Positions 29,132 to 38,436 of a stretch of DNA of 64,000 bases are shown here, piece after piece. The notes beneath the pieces were generated by a model. It did no database searches, was not told where the DNA came from, and worked only from the letters and a program-made list of their open reading frames with translations. Where the stretch lies: the NCBI GenBank assembly GCA_947502595.1, contig CANNAM010000013.1:41524-105523 (forward strand), read 5' to 3'. Both the position numbers and the translations under genes were made by a program. Each line of letters starts with the position of its first letter. Position 1 is the first letter of the stretch. Origin of the DNA: an uncultured Marinicella sp. GTDB taxonomy: Bacteria > Pseudomonadota > Gammaproteobacteria > Xanthomonadales > Marinicellaceae.

Positions 29132-29482
29132 TTATGTGTTAGGCACATTCAAAACTTGCGGATCACAGCTGATGTGTAAGCCTGTCACTGTATCCTTGAC
29201 CAACATGGCCACCAAAGTCAGTTGCGCATGGCTGTTGATGTTAAGCACTTCAAGTGATCTTTTATTGGCACGCACCACTGGTGATTGAAATTGTGCATTG
29301 GCATCGGTGCTGACCATGGTATCGATTTGAAAACGTTCATCAGTGGCTTTACTGAATTCGAACTCCATTTTTTCATTGGCTTGATGCACTTTGATGATGT
29401 CTGGAAAGTAACTGTAGAAGTATTGACCACCACCTGTATTTCCACCAAATGCTACATAAGCGACTGTTAATTGAATTTTCAT
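29132..29482 (-). CDS. Unknown 116-residue protein downstream of the STAND regulator
   Basis: I do not recognise this protein. It has no signal peptide, membrane segment or cysteine cluster. The N-terminus (KIQLTVAYVAFGGNTGGGQY) looks beta-rich, and the middle and end alternate hydrophobic residues as in a beta-sandwich. A good AGAGGAA ribosome-binding site precedes the ATG, and it follows the large regulator gene by 16 bases, so it is probably expressed with it. The function is unknown. Confidence 0.75.
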   Translation of the reverse strand: MKIQLTVAYVAFGGNTGGGQYFYSYFPDIIKVHQANEKMEFEFSKATDERFQIDTMVSTDANAQFQSPVVRANKRSLEVLNINSHAQLTLVAMLVKDTVTGLHISCDPQVLNVPNT

Positions 29483-29498
29483 AATTTTTCCTCTTTTT

Positions 29499-32400
29499 TT
29501 AATTGAATGAAATAAGTTGATTGTCTACCAAAGGCTGGTAGTACTCGGGATTACGGTATTCTGATTGCACCAAAGCTTGAATAAATTGGGGCTTTTTCTG
29601 CTGATCAGATCGAGTCAAAGCAATGGCCAAATTTATTGCCATCAGTTGATGATCATTAGGTCGTTGGGACAGCAATAGATTGACTTCATGCCAAGCTTTA
29701 TCCGAATGGTTTTGAGCATTTTTTCGGCGCAGAGATTGTGACTGCAATGAATGGTTGTGATTAATCATTTGAGCCAAATTTAAATGCAACATCACATAAA
29801 CAACTTGTGCCAATTGGTTGTTTTGTAACGAATAATCTTGCCAAGTTGTCAAGCCATCTTCCAATGCAGTAATGGCTGAATCAACTTGACCAAAATGGTT
29901 AAAAACCGCAGCTTGTTCACGTTTCAACCACATTTGATAGGTGGCAATTTTGCTCGTCACAGTTAAATTAATTTTAAAATAATCAATCAACTGATTGGCT
30001 TTTTGAATGTGTTTCAAGCTGGCATCAAAATCCAGTAAATGACGGTATATATGGGCGTTGAAAAGATGCAAACTGACCAACTCCGTTTTGTAATCATTGT
30101 TCTGTTGATCCAATTGATTCAACAACAAACTTTTTTCCAGGCTTGCTAGTGCCAATTGATGCGCATCAACAACATCACCCATGTCAAAAATCAAAGAAGC
30201 CAACCTGTGTAAGGCCAAACTTTCACGGTGTAACTTGGTGTGTGCCAGATCATTGGATGAATTCATTTGTTGAGTCATCTCAACAGAGCTTTGGTAGGCG
30301 TCCAACGCTTTACTTAAAGCCCCTTGCTTGCGGTAGATATTACCTTGCCACGATAAACTGTCAGCCAAATCGGCTTGTAAACTCATGTTTTCAGGCTGCC
30401 TTAGTAACAACCTTTGTTTGATTGCGATGGATTCAGCAAAGTAGTCTGCAGCTGCTTGTAAAGCCCCGGTTTTTTCATTTAAGCTACCAAGGTTATTTAA
30501 AGCGTAAGAATGCTCTAACTGCCAATTCTCATTGTTTGGTTCGAGCGTTTGCAAATGCAATGTGGTTTGCAAATAAGCTTGCCAATACATGTCTGCTTGA
30601 TGGTATTGGTTGTCAGCAAAACATAAAAAACCCAACCAATATTGACTCAAAATCAATTGCCCCAATAAATCGGGGTTATTTAACGCGCCGCTTTGCTTGG
30701 TTAATATTTCACTTTGTGAAAAATAATCATAGGCCTGCTCGGGTTTTCGCTGATTGAAGCTTAATTCCCCTAACACATTCAAAGTTGCCGCATTGGCCCT
30801 TGTGTGCTGTTGATTCTGTGTGTTATTTGCAGCCACTTGTAGAACCTCTAATAATTGCAGATTGGTGCTTTCAAGTAATGATAATTGCCCTTGGGCTTTC
30901 AACTCTGGGCTGAGTGCAGTACTGAGGTATTCAATAAGGTTGGTTAATTGTTGTTGAAGCTGCTGACTTTTCTCACTAGACTTAACAGCCAAGACAAATA
31001 AACCAACCACAACCAACATCATAACCAACAAGCAAGCTTGCCACCAACGACGAAACTTGATTCCCCGTCGGGCTTTAAGATTTGAATCAATACAGAACTG
31101 ATGGTCATCTTCATTAAGCACTGTATCTGATTCGATGATTTGCTTGAACTGTTGCAAATCTTTAGAAGTCATTAAATAGTCAGCGCCTTTATTCTTATAC
31201 AGCCATCGCGCAGTCATGAATTGAAACTCGGATAGGTGCAACAACTGGTTTTTATTGTCTTTTACCCACTGCCCCAGCCTGCCCCATAATGCCGCCACTC
31301 TGGGTTCATAGAAACTGACCAGCACCTCCTCATTAACCTGTGCAGAAAACAATATCCGCTGACTCAACAAATGGTTCAATAATGACGACCCAAAAACAAT
31401 GACAGCTTGTGACCATGGAATGTGCTGCGTTACTGGCTTGGCGTGTATGATTGATTTGTAAGACACCAATTGCTTGAATGAGTCGGTGATTTTCAATTGC
31501 TCAACGCTACTGGTGGCATTAAATACGGATTCACAGTATTGATTGATTATCCCCTCAAGACCACCCAAAGCATGAAAGTTTGCATACTTTAATTTGCTGC
31601 CCTCTTTGCGCTCATACAACTTAAGCATGACTGTCTGAATGGTGGCCAATCGGCATTGGTGTCGTTCAATTGAACTCAACAACAAATCCAATAATGTTTC
31701 ATGCCGGTTCGGGTTTATTTCAAAAAACAATCCAGCCGCTTGCATGGTGCTTTGTACCCATGTTTTGTGATCAGCAGCTTGCATTGGCGGCAACCTGAAA
31801 TCAATGCACATGTCAGACAACGGTTTAAAGGCAGGCGTCGACCTCAGCCATTTGCACGCCTCATCTCTGGCGGAAAATAGGATAAAAAACTGCCGACTTA
31901 GGTTCAGCACAGCCATCAACTCAAGCAAAGATTGAATTTTTTGATTACAGAATTGGTCACTGCCGTTATTGTTGAGCCACTTTTCAATTTGATCAATGAA
32001 CAACACAATTCGTTGCTTTACTCTGCTTTCATTGGTGCTTAAGCAAACAGTTATATCACTGCTTTGACTCGTCAATTTTAAGTAAATTTCCTGACTTGAG
32101 TATACGGATTTAAATACCCCTTTTTGCACCAACAGTTGCAACAGCTCTTGGACTGAATTACTTTCACTGACTTGCCACACTATTGCATCAACAAATTTAA
32201 GATTAAACGGCTTGTACGGATTGAGCAACTGTGGAATGACACCTGCCTGAATGAAAGAACTTTTACCACAACCACTAACGCCCGATAAATTAATCATCAG
32301 ATCATCTTGCTGGTCGATGCGTTCGATGTATTTCATCAAATCTGCAAGTGGTTGCTGTCTGCCAAAAAATATCCGGTGATGGTGAGCTTGAAATACTTGG

Positions 32401-32789
32401 TTACCTAAAAACGGTGCTTGCTCACACCAATAAGGTTCATGCTGACTTGAAATGGTTTGGAACTTTGATACTTCTGCAATCAAGACATACCCTTTACGCG
32501 GTATGGTTTTTATGTATTTGGGATCTGTTTTGCAATCACCTAAAGCTTTTCTTAATTGTGCTATGGACTTATGAATTGGGTTGTCCGTCATCGGTTGGCC
32601 CATCCAACAAGCCTCAATCAATTCATCTGCACTGACTACATATGCTGGCCTTTCTGCTAAATACAACAACACATCCATTAACTTAGGCTGTATGTGATGA
32701 CTGGCGTCACTGTTTTGTATCCTGCATTGTTCAGGAATTATGCACCAATCGCCTAAATAGAATGAATGTAAAGAGATATTGGACTGCAT
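29499..32789 (-). CDS. Membrane-anchored winged-helix/STAND-ATPase/TPR regulator
   Basis: A 1096-residue four-part protein. Residues about 5-107 form an OmpR/PhoB/CadC-type winged helix (AQLRKALGDC, IPRKGYVLIAEV). Residues about 140-400 form a STAND-like NTPase with FFGRQQPLADL, Walker A GVSGCGKSS (170-178) and Walker B IVLFIDQ (261-267). One membrane segment lies at about 584-603, and tetratricopeptide-like repeats fill most of residues 650-1000. If the N-terminus is cytoplasmic, the TPR part faces the periplasm, as in CadC-type sensors. It is divergent from the LodA-type operon at 33065 and probably regulates it. The ligand is unknown. Confidence 0.85.
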   Translation of the reverse strand: MQSNISLHSFYLGDWCIIPEQCRIQNSDASHHIQPKLMDVLLYLAERPAYVVSADELIEACWMGQPMTDNPIHKSIAQLRKALGDCKTDPKYIKTIPRKGYVLIAEVSKFQTISSQHEPYWCEQAPFLGNQVFQAHHHRIFFGRQQPLADLMKYIERIDQQDDLMINLSGVSGCGKSSFIQAGVIPQLLNPYKPFNLKFVDAIVWQVSESNSVQELLQLLVQKGVFKSVYSSQEIYLKLTSQSSDITVCLSTNESRVKQRIVLFIDQIEKWLNNNGSDQFCNQKIQSLLELMAVLNLSRQFFILFSARDEACKWLRSTPAFKPLSDMCIDFRLPPMQAADHKTWVQSTMQAAGLFFEINPNRHETLLDLLLSSIERHQCRLATIQTVMLKLYERKEGSKLKYANFHALGGLEGIINQYCESVFNATSSVEQLKITDSFKQLVSYKSIIHAKPVTQHIPWSQAVIVFGSSLLNHLLSQRILFSAQVNEEVLVSFYEPRVAALWGRLGQWVKDNKNQLLHLSEFQFMTARWLYKNKGADYLMTSKDLQQFKQIIESDTVLNEDDHQFCIDSNLKARRGIKFRRWWQACLLVMMLVVVGLFVLAVKSSEKSQQLQQQLTNLIEYLSTALSPELKAQGQLSLLESTNLQLLEVLQVAANNTQNQQHTRANAATLNVLGELSFNQRKPEQAYDYFSQSEILTKQSGALNNPDLLGQLILSQYWLGFLCFADNQYHQADMYWQAYLQTTLHLQTLEPNNENWQLEHSYALNNLGSLNEKTGALQAAADYFAESIAIKQRLLLRQPENMSLQADLADSLSWQGNIYRKQGALSKALDAYQSSVEMTQQMNSSNDLAHTKLHRESLALHRLASLIFDMGDVVDAHQLALASLEKSLLLNQLDQQNNDYKTELVSLHLFNAHIYRHLLDFDASLKHIQKANQLIDYFKINLTVTSKIATYQMWLKREQAAVFNHFGQVDSAITALEDGLTTWQDYSLQNNQLAQVVYVMLHLNLAQMINHNHSLQSQSLRRKNAQNHSDKAWHEVNLLLSQRPNDHQLMAINLAIALTRSDQQKKPQFIQALVQSEYRNPEYYQPLVDNQLISFN

Positions 32790-32955
32790 GCCTTTGTATT
32801 TGTGCTTTTTATCGCATCAAGTATGACACGGAACGCCAAATGATGCCATTATATTTGTGGTATTTATAACAAATTACCTAGTTATTAATTAATAAAATAT
32901 ATTATTAACAGCTATTCACACCCTCTAAGTAACTGAATTTTATAGATATTATTAT

Positions 32956-32995
32956 GTGGTAAGAAATTGGTAAGGTTATGCAATTAATTGATAAG
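32956..32995. promoter_or_regulatory. Candidate PhoB-type operator (direct repeats)
   Basis: Three related octamers in the same orientation: GTGGTAAG (32956-32963), TTGGTAAG (32967-32974) and TTGATAAG (32988-32995). The first two are 11 bases apart and the third 21 bases further, roughly two helical turns. OmpR/PhoB winged helices bind head-to-tail repeats of about this period. The site lies between the winged-helix regulator (start at 32789) and the operon starting at 33065. Inferred, not proven. Confidence 0.45.
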
Positions 32996-33064
32996 GACTT
33001 TAAACCAATTACAGGCCAACAATATAGACAAGTCAAATTCTCAATCAATTAAACAGGAGTCGTC

Positions 33065-34627
33065 ATGCGCAATCAAATCAGCTTAATCATCATTTTTCTG
33101 ACACTAACATGTCTTGCTGCTGATGCCCACCAAAGCATCACCCTCAGCTCAACAGTCCCAACTGACGTCTCCGGTGGCGTTGATGCCAGTAAACAACAAC
33201 TGGCTGAATTCGCATGGCAAGAGTTCATTGCTCTAAACTGGCCAGCCAAACCCAATCCCAACCCAGCAGCAGGTATGTCAGATTTTTATCGTGGTCAGCC
33301 CGATTCCTCAGCACTCGCGTCCACCGGTGCTGGAGGCACTTTGGTCTGGCACACCTTTACTCACCGGGTTGAACTTTACCCTCCAAATGCCCCAACTGGT
33401 GTTGGCATAATGCCAGACATCAATGCCATCCCAAACTACCAATACCCTAACTATGTGACCATAGTACCAGCCACAGCTGATACTGACTTAAGTCTGTTCA
33501 ACAACCAAGATGAAACCAGTGAAATTACCTTAGCAGACATGTACTTCAAGCCATTTGCCTTGGCCACAGAGAAATTGATGGTAAAGCACGGGGTTAAAGC
33601 TGACCACCAAGTTATGTCAAACATTGAAGCCTCAGCAATTAAAGCCGCCATCATTTATGAAGCCAAAGCCAACCCGGTAATTTATAACTATGTCAATGCC
33701 AAGGGCTTTCAAGCCAAAGCAACGCGCTCAGCAGCTGCGGCAGAGACGGTGCACAAAATACACAACGAACCTTACGATCAAAACAACACTTTTGAATTAC
33801 CATCAGGTTCGATAGAAATCAAAGCAACTTGGCGGCGGTATGATGCCACTATGGATAACTTGGATAATTACATACACCAACCAGGAATTTACTACACCGG
33901 CACTGATAATAAATACACAGCACATAACGACACACTGCTGTTGATTGGTTTACACATTATCCACAAAACCCCAAGCTTCCCAGAATTCACCTTTGCCACC
34001 TTTGAACATATAAGCAATGATAAAAATGGTTTTATCATGAAAAACACCAACGCCCAAACTTGTACCACAGACGGTGTCAACCGCAAGCTACCAGATCCAG
34101 GTATTATTGAAGTTAAACGACAATACCCCATACCAGGTGCGTCAAGCCCATTTGATTTACAGGCATACAACAGCACTGTACAAAAACAGTTGCAACAACA
34201 ATTAGGCGCCAATGTATTTCTGGCCAACTACCAGCTGATTGGCATCCAAGCCACAGTGGCAGACGCTCCCAACTCAACAGTACCCGTCCAAGAATTTTAT
34301 TTATCTAATTTAGCCACAGAATCTAACAATGCCTTACAGTTTTTTCAAGGCGGTTTAACCGGCACATTTGCCAATGTGCCTAACCCAACAACTAAATCAG
34401 TATTTGCCTATGACACCAGCAGCCAACAATATGTAGCACATGCTGGCGGAGGCTGCCAAGGCTGTCATGGCTCACAAGGCCAAAAGGGCGGTTATGATTT
34501 CAGCGTAATTTCAGCCAATGGTAATTCATTTGCCCCTGAAGCTGTCCAACCCTACCCAGGTGGCAAAATCATTCCGCAAGACACCACTGATTTTCCATTA
34601 ACCCAAACCACAGTATGTACCAAATAA
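33065..34627 (+). CDS. Secreted protein with one c-type heme motif, LodA-cluster
   Basis: A 520-residue protein with a cleavable-looking signal peptide (residues 1-21, ending CLAADA). A single CXXCH heme-attachment site sits near the C-terminus (CQGCH, Cys464, Cys467, His468). The large N-terminal part (QQLAEFAWQEFIALNWPAKP onward) belongs to no family I can name. It is the first gene of the operon, preceded by AGGAG, and is followed 15 bases later by the small gene at 34643. By position I infer that it accepts electrons from, or docks with, the quinone enzyme encoded downstream. Heme attachment would need the Ccm system, which is encoded at 46865-53595. Confidence 0.8.
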   Translation: MRNQISLIIIFLTLTCLAADAHQSITLSSTVPTDVSGGVDASKQQLAEFAWQEFIALNWPAKPNPNPAAGMSDFYRGQPDSSALASTGAGGTLVWHTFTHRVELYPPNAPTGVGIMPDINAIPNYQYPNYVTIVPATADTDLSLFNNQDETSEITLADMYFKPFALATEKLMVKHGVKADHQVMSNIEASAIKAAIIYEAKANPVIYNYVNAKGFQAKATRSAAAAETVHKIHNEPYDQNNTFELPSGSIEIKATWRRYDATMDNLDNYIHQPGIYYTGTDNKYTAHNDTLLLIGLHIIHKTPSFPEFTFATFEHISNDKNGFIMKNTNAQTCTTDGVNRKLPDPGIIEVKRQYPIPGASSPFDLQAYNSTVQKQLQQQLGANVFLANYQLIGIQATVADAPNSTVPVQEFYLSNLATESNNALQFFQGGLTGTFANVPNPTTKSVFAYDTSSQQYVAHAGGGCQGCHGSQGQKGGYDFSVISANGNSFAPEAVQPYPGGKIIPQDTTDFPLTQTTVCTK

Positions 34628-34642
34628 CAGAGGAGCAATACC

Positions 34643-34972
34643 ATGAGTAAAACCATAACAAACTATGCAGATTTACAAGACCTTTTAAACAACTTAGTTA
34701 GCGCCAATGCCTTGACCCCAGCACTCGCACCACATGGTGTGTTTTGGGAAACCATGACTTATGAGCAGTTCATATCAGGAACAGTATTAGGCCAAAAGAT
34801 ATTGGTAATAGGGGACGCTAAAAATTCGTTTATCGTACAAATCCTGACTGCACCAACCAATGGCTTTGATCAAATGCCACAACCCAGCCCACCCTACAAC
34901 AGCAATTCACCTAAACAAGCTGATGTCATCACCAGCATTGCCAATTGGATTGATGCCGGTTGTCCGAACTGA
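34643..34972 (+). CDS. Small cytochrome-c-tail-like protein lacking CXXCH
   Basis: A 109-residue protein without signal peptide or CXXCH. The last 40 residues (NGFDQMPQPSPPYN, then ADVITSIANWIDAGCPN) resemble the C-terminal half of a class I cytochrome c domain, where an 'MP' methionine and a final 'I..WI..G.P' helix are common. The N-terminal heme-binding half is not recognisable. It lies between the heme-motif gene and the LodA-type gene, with a GAGGAG box before the ATG. It might be an accessory or structural subunit; no function can be assigned. Confidence 0.65.
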   Translation: MSKTITNYADLQDLLNNLVSANALTPALAPHGVFWETMTYEQFISGTVLGQKILVIGDAKNSFIVQILTAPTNGFDQMPQPSPPYNSNSPKQADVITSIANWIDAGCPN

Positions 34973-34988
34973 GCCAGGAGAAAAAAAC

Positions 34989-37076
34989 ATGTCTAAACTC
35001 AATTTCAGAATTCACCCAGCCATTGGTATTGCCCGGGTTGGCAACAGCCAAGAATACTATTTAAGTCCAGAGACCATCGCTGGACTTAAAGCACATCCAA
35101 ATGATGTGCAAACTGGCGGCCTACCCATCAAAGCCAACACCGAAAACAGCACCATCACCAGTACTGACATACGTGACAGCAAGGGGGCTTTAAAAAGACA
35201 AGCAGCACGCTTCAAGATTTATCAATATGCATTGAACGACAACAATGAAAGTTACCCAATGAACTTGCCTGATGGTGCCATACAAGAAGTACAAATTGGC
35301 TCTAAAGTGGGTTCAAAAAAGGTCATCGATATTATCTGGACGGTTCACATTGCCAACAAAAAAGCCAATACATTTTATTTGGTAGAAGACCCCAACCAAG
35401 CCGGCGGTATAGCAGGTTATGAAAATGGACAACTGCCACCGATTCGTAACACCGACATCAACAACCCCAGTGCACCACAACCCACTGATCCTATCGGCGT
35501 GTTGAATGAACCATCAAGGGTTCGCAAGCTGACCATAGACCCTGGCCCCAGAGTAGTTAAAGGGACCGCCCAAGAAACCATCAGCTTCGCCGCCAACACA
35601 CCAGCTCAATATTGGCATAATAATCAAGTGGTTACGTTGCAAAATTACCCGCAATCTTTTCCCACTGATTCGTTCACTGGCTTGGACTGTCCCAGCGGCC
35701 CGATTGACACTTTAGGCGAAATTCAAACAGATGCCCAAGGGCGGTTGATCTTTGCTGGTGGTTATGGCAGAGCCTGCTCCTGGGGAAATGACAAATTGAA
35801 CGACGATGTCAACAATGACCAATGGTTTGATGATGCTTCAGATGGCCCGGTTACTGCAGTTTTGGCCTTTGATGACGGCAGCTACCAAAGCGTGCAAGGC
35901 CATGCTTGGGTCACTGCCACTGATCCGGCTTATGCCCCACAGACCTTAAACATTGTACCGCTGTTTGATGACATTTATAACGCCTGGGTAATGAACCTTG
36001 ACCTGGCTCCGGAATTGTTTAAAAACGGTGCTTTTCAAGACAACTACAAACCTTATTTTGATGATGCATTGAATCCAATTTTTCAAAGTGTGGCTTTACA
36101 AAAGTGGAACATCAATTTGAACCAAACTGGCATCGACAGACATGATAAAGTCGGCCAAATAACAGCTGATACAGACCCTACCACAACGGGTGTTATGGGG
36201 GCCGTGAGAGACCCTAATGATGCCAGTCAATTTGGTACCACTTATTTAATGCCTTTGGCCTTAGGAGATGCCAATGAAAGTTTTCTGGCGGTGACAGAAA
36301 CCCAGTATTTTTGTCTCAGTCGATGGCATTCAAACCAATACAACTCTGGCAGTGGAACGGCGCTTAACCCTGGTGAAAAGTTAGATAAAAACACCTTGAT
36401 GAATTGTTTAGGGGGCCGTTTTTCTCCAGGCATTGATTTAACATTTATTGTCAGGCAACCTGACCTGTATGTAAAAAACTGGTCCACCTCAGGCACCGGA
36501 CCTTTTCGAGTAAAACCACGGCAACTGAATTATGCCGCAGTTCAGAGTGACAAACCACTGCTCACCGAAGGGTACATTCCTTGTCACACTGGTAATTCAG
36601 GCTTGGAACCAGGTGACTTGTCTAAATTCATGGCCATACCATGGCACACCGACTACAACTCATGTGCCACCCATTTGCCCTCACCCAACCCCGCTAATAA
36701 CAGCACTTTATTTTGGTCATGGCCTGCACAACGACCAGTGGCGGTATATCCAGCAGCTCAAGTGGCAGCCAATGGTGGACAATTGGTTACTGCCAATGGT
36801 AACCAAGTTCAAGCATGGTCAGTCAGAGGCAAAGGCACCAGTACCAACCAATCTGCGGCTCAAGACTGGGGGCGCTTTCAAGAGCGGATTGATATGTTGA
36901 ACAGTTGGCAAGACATTGGTGTGGTCATCCAAGGCAATGCAATCGACCCGCAAGATTCAGGGCCAGCTGATGCCAGTTACTATTTAGAAGTAGCCAGTCT
37001 GTTAAAAGAGGGTTCACAAACCACCAATGCAGTTGAGCCATTTCCTAATACCAACAACCAAAAACCAAAAGTTTAA
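34989..37076 (+). CDS. lodA: LodA/GoxA-type tryptophylquinone amino acid oxidase
   Basis: About 695 residues. The start RIHPAIGIARVGNS, the WFDDASDGPVTAVLAFDDG region and WPAQRPVAVYPA are diagnostic of the LodA-like family, which includes L-lysine epsilon-oxidase and glycine oxidase. These enzymes carry a self-processed cysteine tryptophylquinone. The expected partners are present: Cys473 in LMNCLGGRFSPGID and Trp552 in MAIPWHTDYNSC. No signal peptide is visible, as for LodA itself. The ATG at 34989 is preferred over an upstream one at 34860 because of the AGGAG box and the family N-terminus. The substrate is unknown. The heme-motif neighbour raises the possibility that it works as a dehydrogenase. 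Confidence 0.88.
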   Translation: MSKLNFRIHPAIGIARVGNSQEYYLSPETIAGLKAHPNDVQTGGLPIKANTENSTITSTDIRDSKGALKRQAARFKIYQYALNDNNESYPMNLPDGAIQEVQIGSKVGSKKVIDIIWTVHIANKKANTFYLVEDPNQAGGIAGYENGQLPPIRNTDINNPSAPQPTDPIGVLNEPSRVRKLTIDPGPRVVKGTAQETISFAANTPAQYWHNNQVVTLQNYPQSFPTDSFTGLDCPSGPIDTLGEIQTDAQGRLIFAGGYGRACSWGNDKLNDDVNNDQWFDDASDGPVTAVLAFDDGSYQSVQGHAWVTATDPAYAPQTLNIVPLFDDIYNAWVMNLDLAPELFKNGAFQDNYKPYFDDALNPIFQSVALQKWNINLNQTGIDRHDKVGQITADTDPTTTGVMGAVRDPNDASQFGTTYLMPLALGDANESFLAVTETQYFCLSRWHSNQYNSGSGTALNPGEKLDKNTLMNCLGGRFSPGIDLTFIVRQPDLYVKNWSTSGTGPFRVKPRQLNYAAVQSDKPLLTEGYIPCHTGNSGLEPGDLSKFMAIPWHTDYNSCATHLPSPNPANNSTLFWSWPAQRPVAVYPAAQVAANGGQLVTANGNQVQAWSVRGKGTSTNQSAAQDWGRFQERIDMLNSWQDIGVVIQGNAIDPQDSGPADASYYLEVASLLKEGSQTTNAVEPFPNTNNQKPKV

Positions 37077-37077
37077 T

Positions 37078-38199
37078 ATGCAGCATACGGATTATGATGT
37101 AGTGATCATCGGAGGGGGACCGGCAGGATGTGCTGCTGCCATCAGGTTAAACCAATTGACAGACTTACGAGTGATGTTGGTAGAACGAGATGCATGCAAG
37201 CAACATCAAATTGGAGAGTCCATTCCACCTGATACCCGTGTTTTGATCGAGGTATTGGGCTTATGGCAGACTTTTCAGTCACAACATCATGATCCGTGTT
37301 TGGGCAGTTGCTCTGCCTGGGGAAGTGAAACATTGGGTTATAACGACTTCATTTATAACCCAATGGGTCATGGCTGGCATTTAAACCGCAAAAATTTCAA
37401 TCACATGCTACAAAATACTGTACAAAACAGTGCTGTTAATTACGTCAACAAGACCCGATTCATCAACAGCCAACCACATAAATACGGCTATAAACTGAGA
37501 TTAAAAACTGCAAACAACAATCACTCAGTAAATACGCGTTGGGTTATAGACGCAACAGGCATTAAGGCCAGTTTCGCCCATAAAGCAGGTGCTCGCAGTT
37601 TGCACCAAGACCATCAGGTCTGCTTGTCTGGATTTTTTAACCAAGGCGAAGCGGACGCCTTGAATCATCTTACAATACTGGAGGCCACCACATACGGCTG
37701 GTGGTATGCCGCCAGATTACCCAACCACCAAACGGTAGTGGCCTTGGCTTGTGACCGTCACTTCATGCAGCGTTTTGAACTCAGAAAACCATTCAACTGG
37801 CTGAAATTACTGATGGCTCAAAGCCACTATATTGCGCCACAGGTGGCTTCTCAACAATGGCAAGAAAATTCGTTAATTATCAACCGCACCCCATCATGCA
37901 TCAACAGCCAAATCACCGGCAATCACTGGCTGGCCACGGGCGATGCCGCCGCTGCATATGACCCCATTTCAGCCCAAGGCATTTATAAAGCTTTGTCACA
38001 AGGTATCAAAGCGGCAGAAACTATTAAGGCTCAGGAACAAGGTAGCACAACGGCTTTACAACAATACAGCCTAGATATTCAACAGCAATACGCCATTTAT
38101 TTAGACCAACGCAACCATTTATATCAGCAAGAAAAACGTTGGCAACACCTGCCTTTCTGGCAACAACGGCAACAGCCTGTATGGGCACAAAGTGCTTGA
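37078..38199 (+). CDS. lodB: LodB-type FAD-dependent modifying protein
   Basis: A 373-residue flavoprotein related to tryptophan halogenases. The FAD motif is VVIIGGGPAGCAAAIRL, followed by GESIPPDTRVLIEVLGLW and the C-terminal LATGDAAAAYDPISAQG. LodB partners are required for forming the tryptophylquinone in LodA-like proteins. It starts 1 base after the lodA stop (ATG at 37078); the open frame reaching back to 37027 would overlap lodA. This is the last gene of the operon. Confidence 0.87.
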   Translation: MQHTDYDVVIIGGGPAGCAAAIRLNQLTDLRVMLVERDACKQHQIGESIPPDTRVLIEVLGLWQTFQSQHHDPCLGSCSAWGSETLGYNDFIYNPMGHGWHLNRKNFNHMLQNTVQNSAVNYVNKTRFINSQPHKYGYKLRLKTANNNHSVNTRWVIDATGIKASFAHKAGARSLHQDHQVCLSGFFNQGEADALNHLTILEATTYGWWYAARLPNHQTVVALACDRHFMQRFELRKPFNWLKLLMAQSHYIAPQVASQQWQENSLIINRTPSCINSQITGNHWLATGDAAAAYDPISAQGIYKALSQGIKAAETIKAQEQGSTTALQQYSLDIQQQYAIYLDQRNHLYQQEKRWQHLPFWQQRQQPVWAQSA

Positions 38200-38226
38200 T
38201 TACAAAACTTTTTAGACTTATTACTG

Positions 38227-38436
38227 TTAAGAAAGCTGAAAATTGAGTTGTTTAATTTTTTCACGTTCACCTTGAATCGCTTGCAATAAATCTGCATACG
38301 ATCCGTTGGTATTGGATTGTTTGAATGAAGCGTTGATTAAATCTCGCTGTAACTCTTTGATGTTTTGATTGATGTGTTTTTTTTCTTGTTCAATCAACTG
38401 CCGGTTACTGACAGGCTGAATCAGGTTGTTGTTCAT
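38227..38436 (-). CDS. Small coiled-coil protein, unknown
   Basis: A 69-residue charged, glutamine-rich helical protein (LIEQEKKHINQNIKELQRDL) likely to form a coiled coil. A GAGGGC box stands 5 bases before the ATG, which supports expression. It faces the end of lodB convergently, with a 27-base gap. No family recognised. Confidence 0.55.
   Translation of the reverse strand: MNNNLIQPVSNRQLIEQEKKHINQNIKELQRDLINASFKQSNTNGSYADLLQAIQGEREKIKQLNFQLS

Noticed and set aside
34860..34988. N-terminal extension of the LodA-type gene
   Set aside because: It overlaps the 109-residue gene, lacks a ribosome-binding site, and the family N-terminus begins at 34989.
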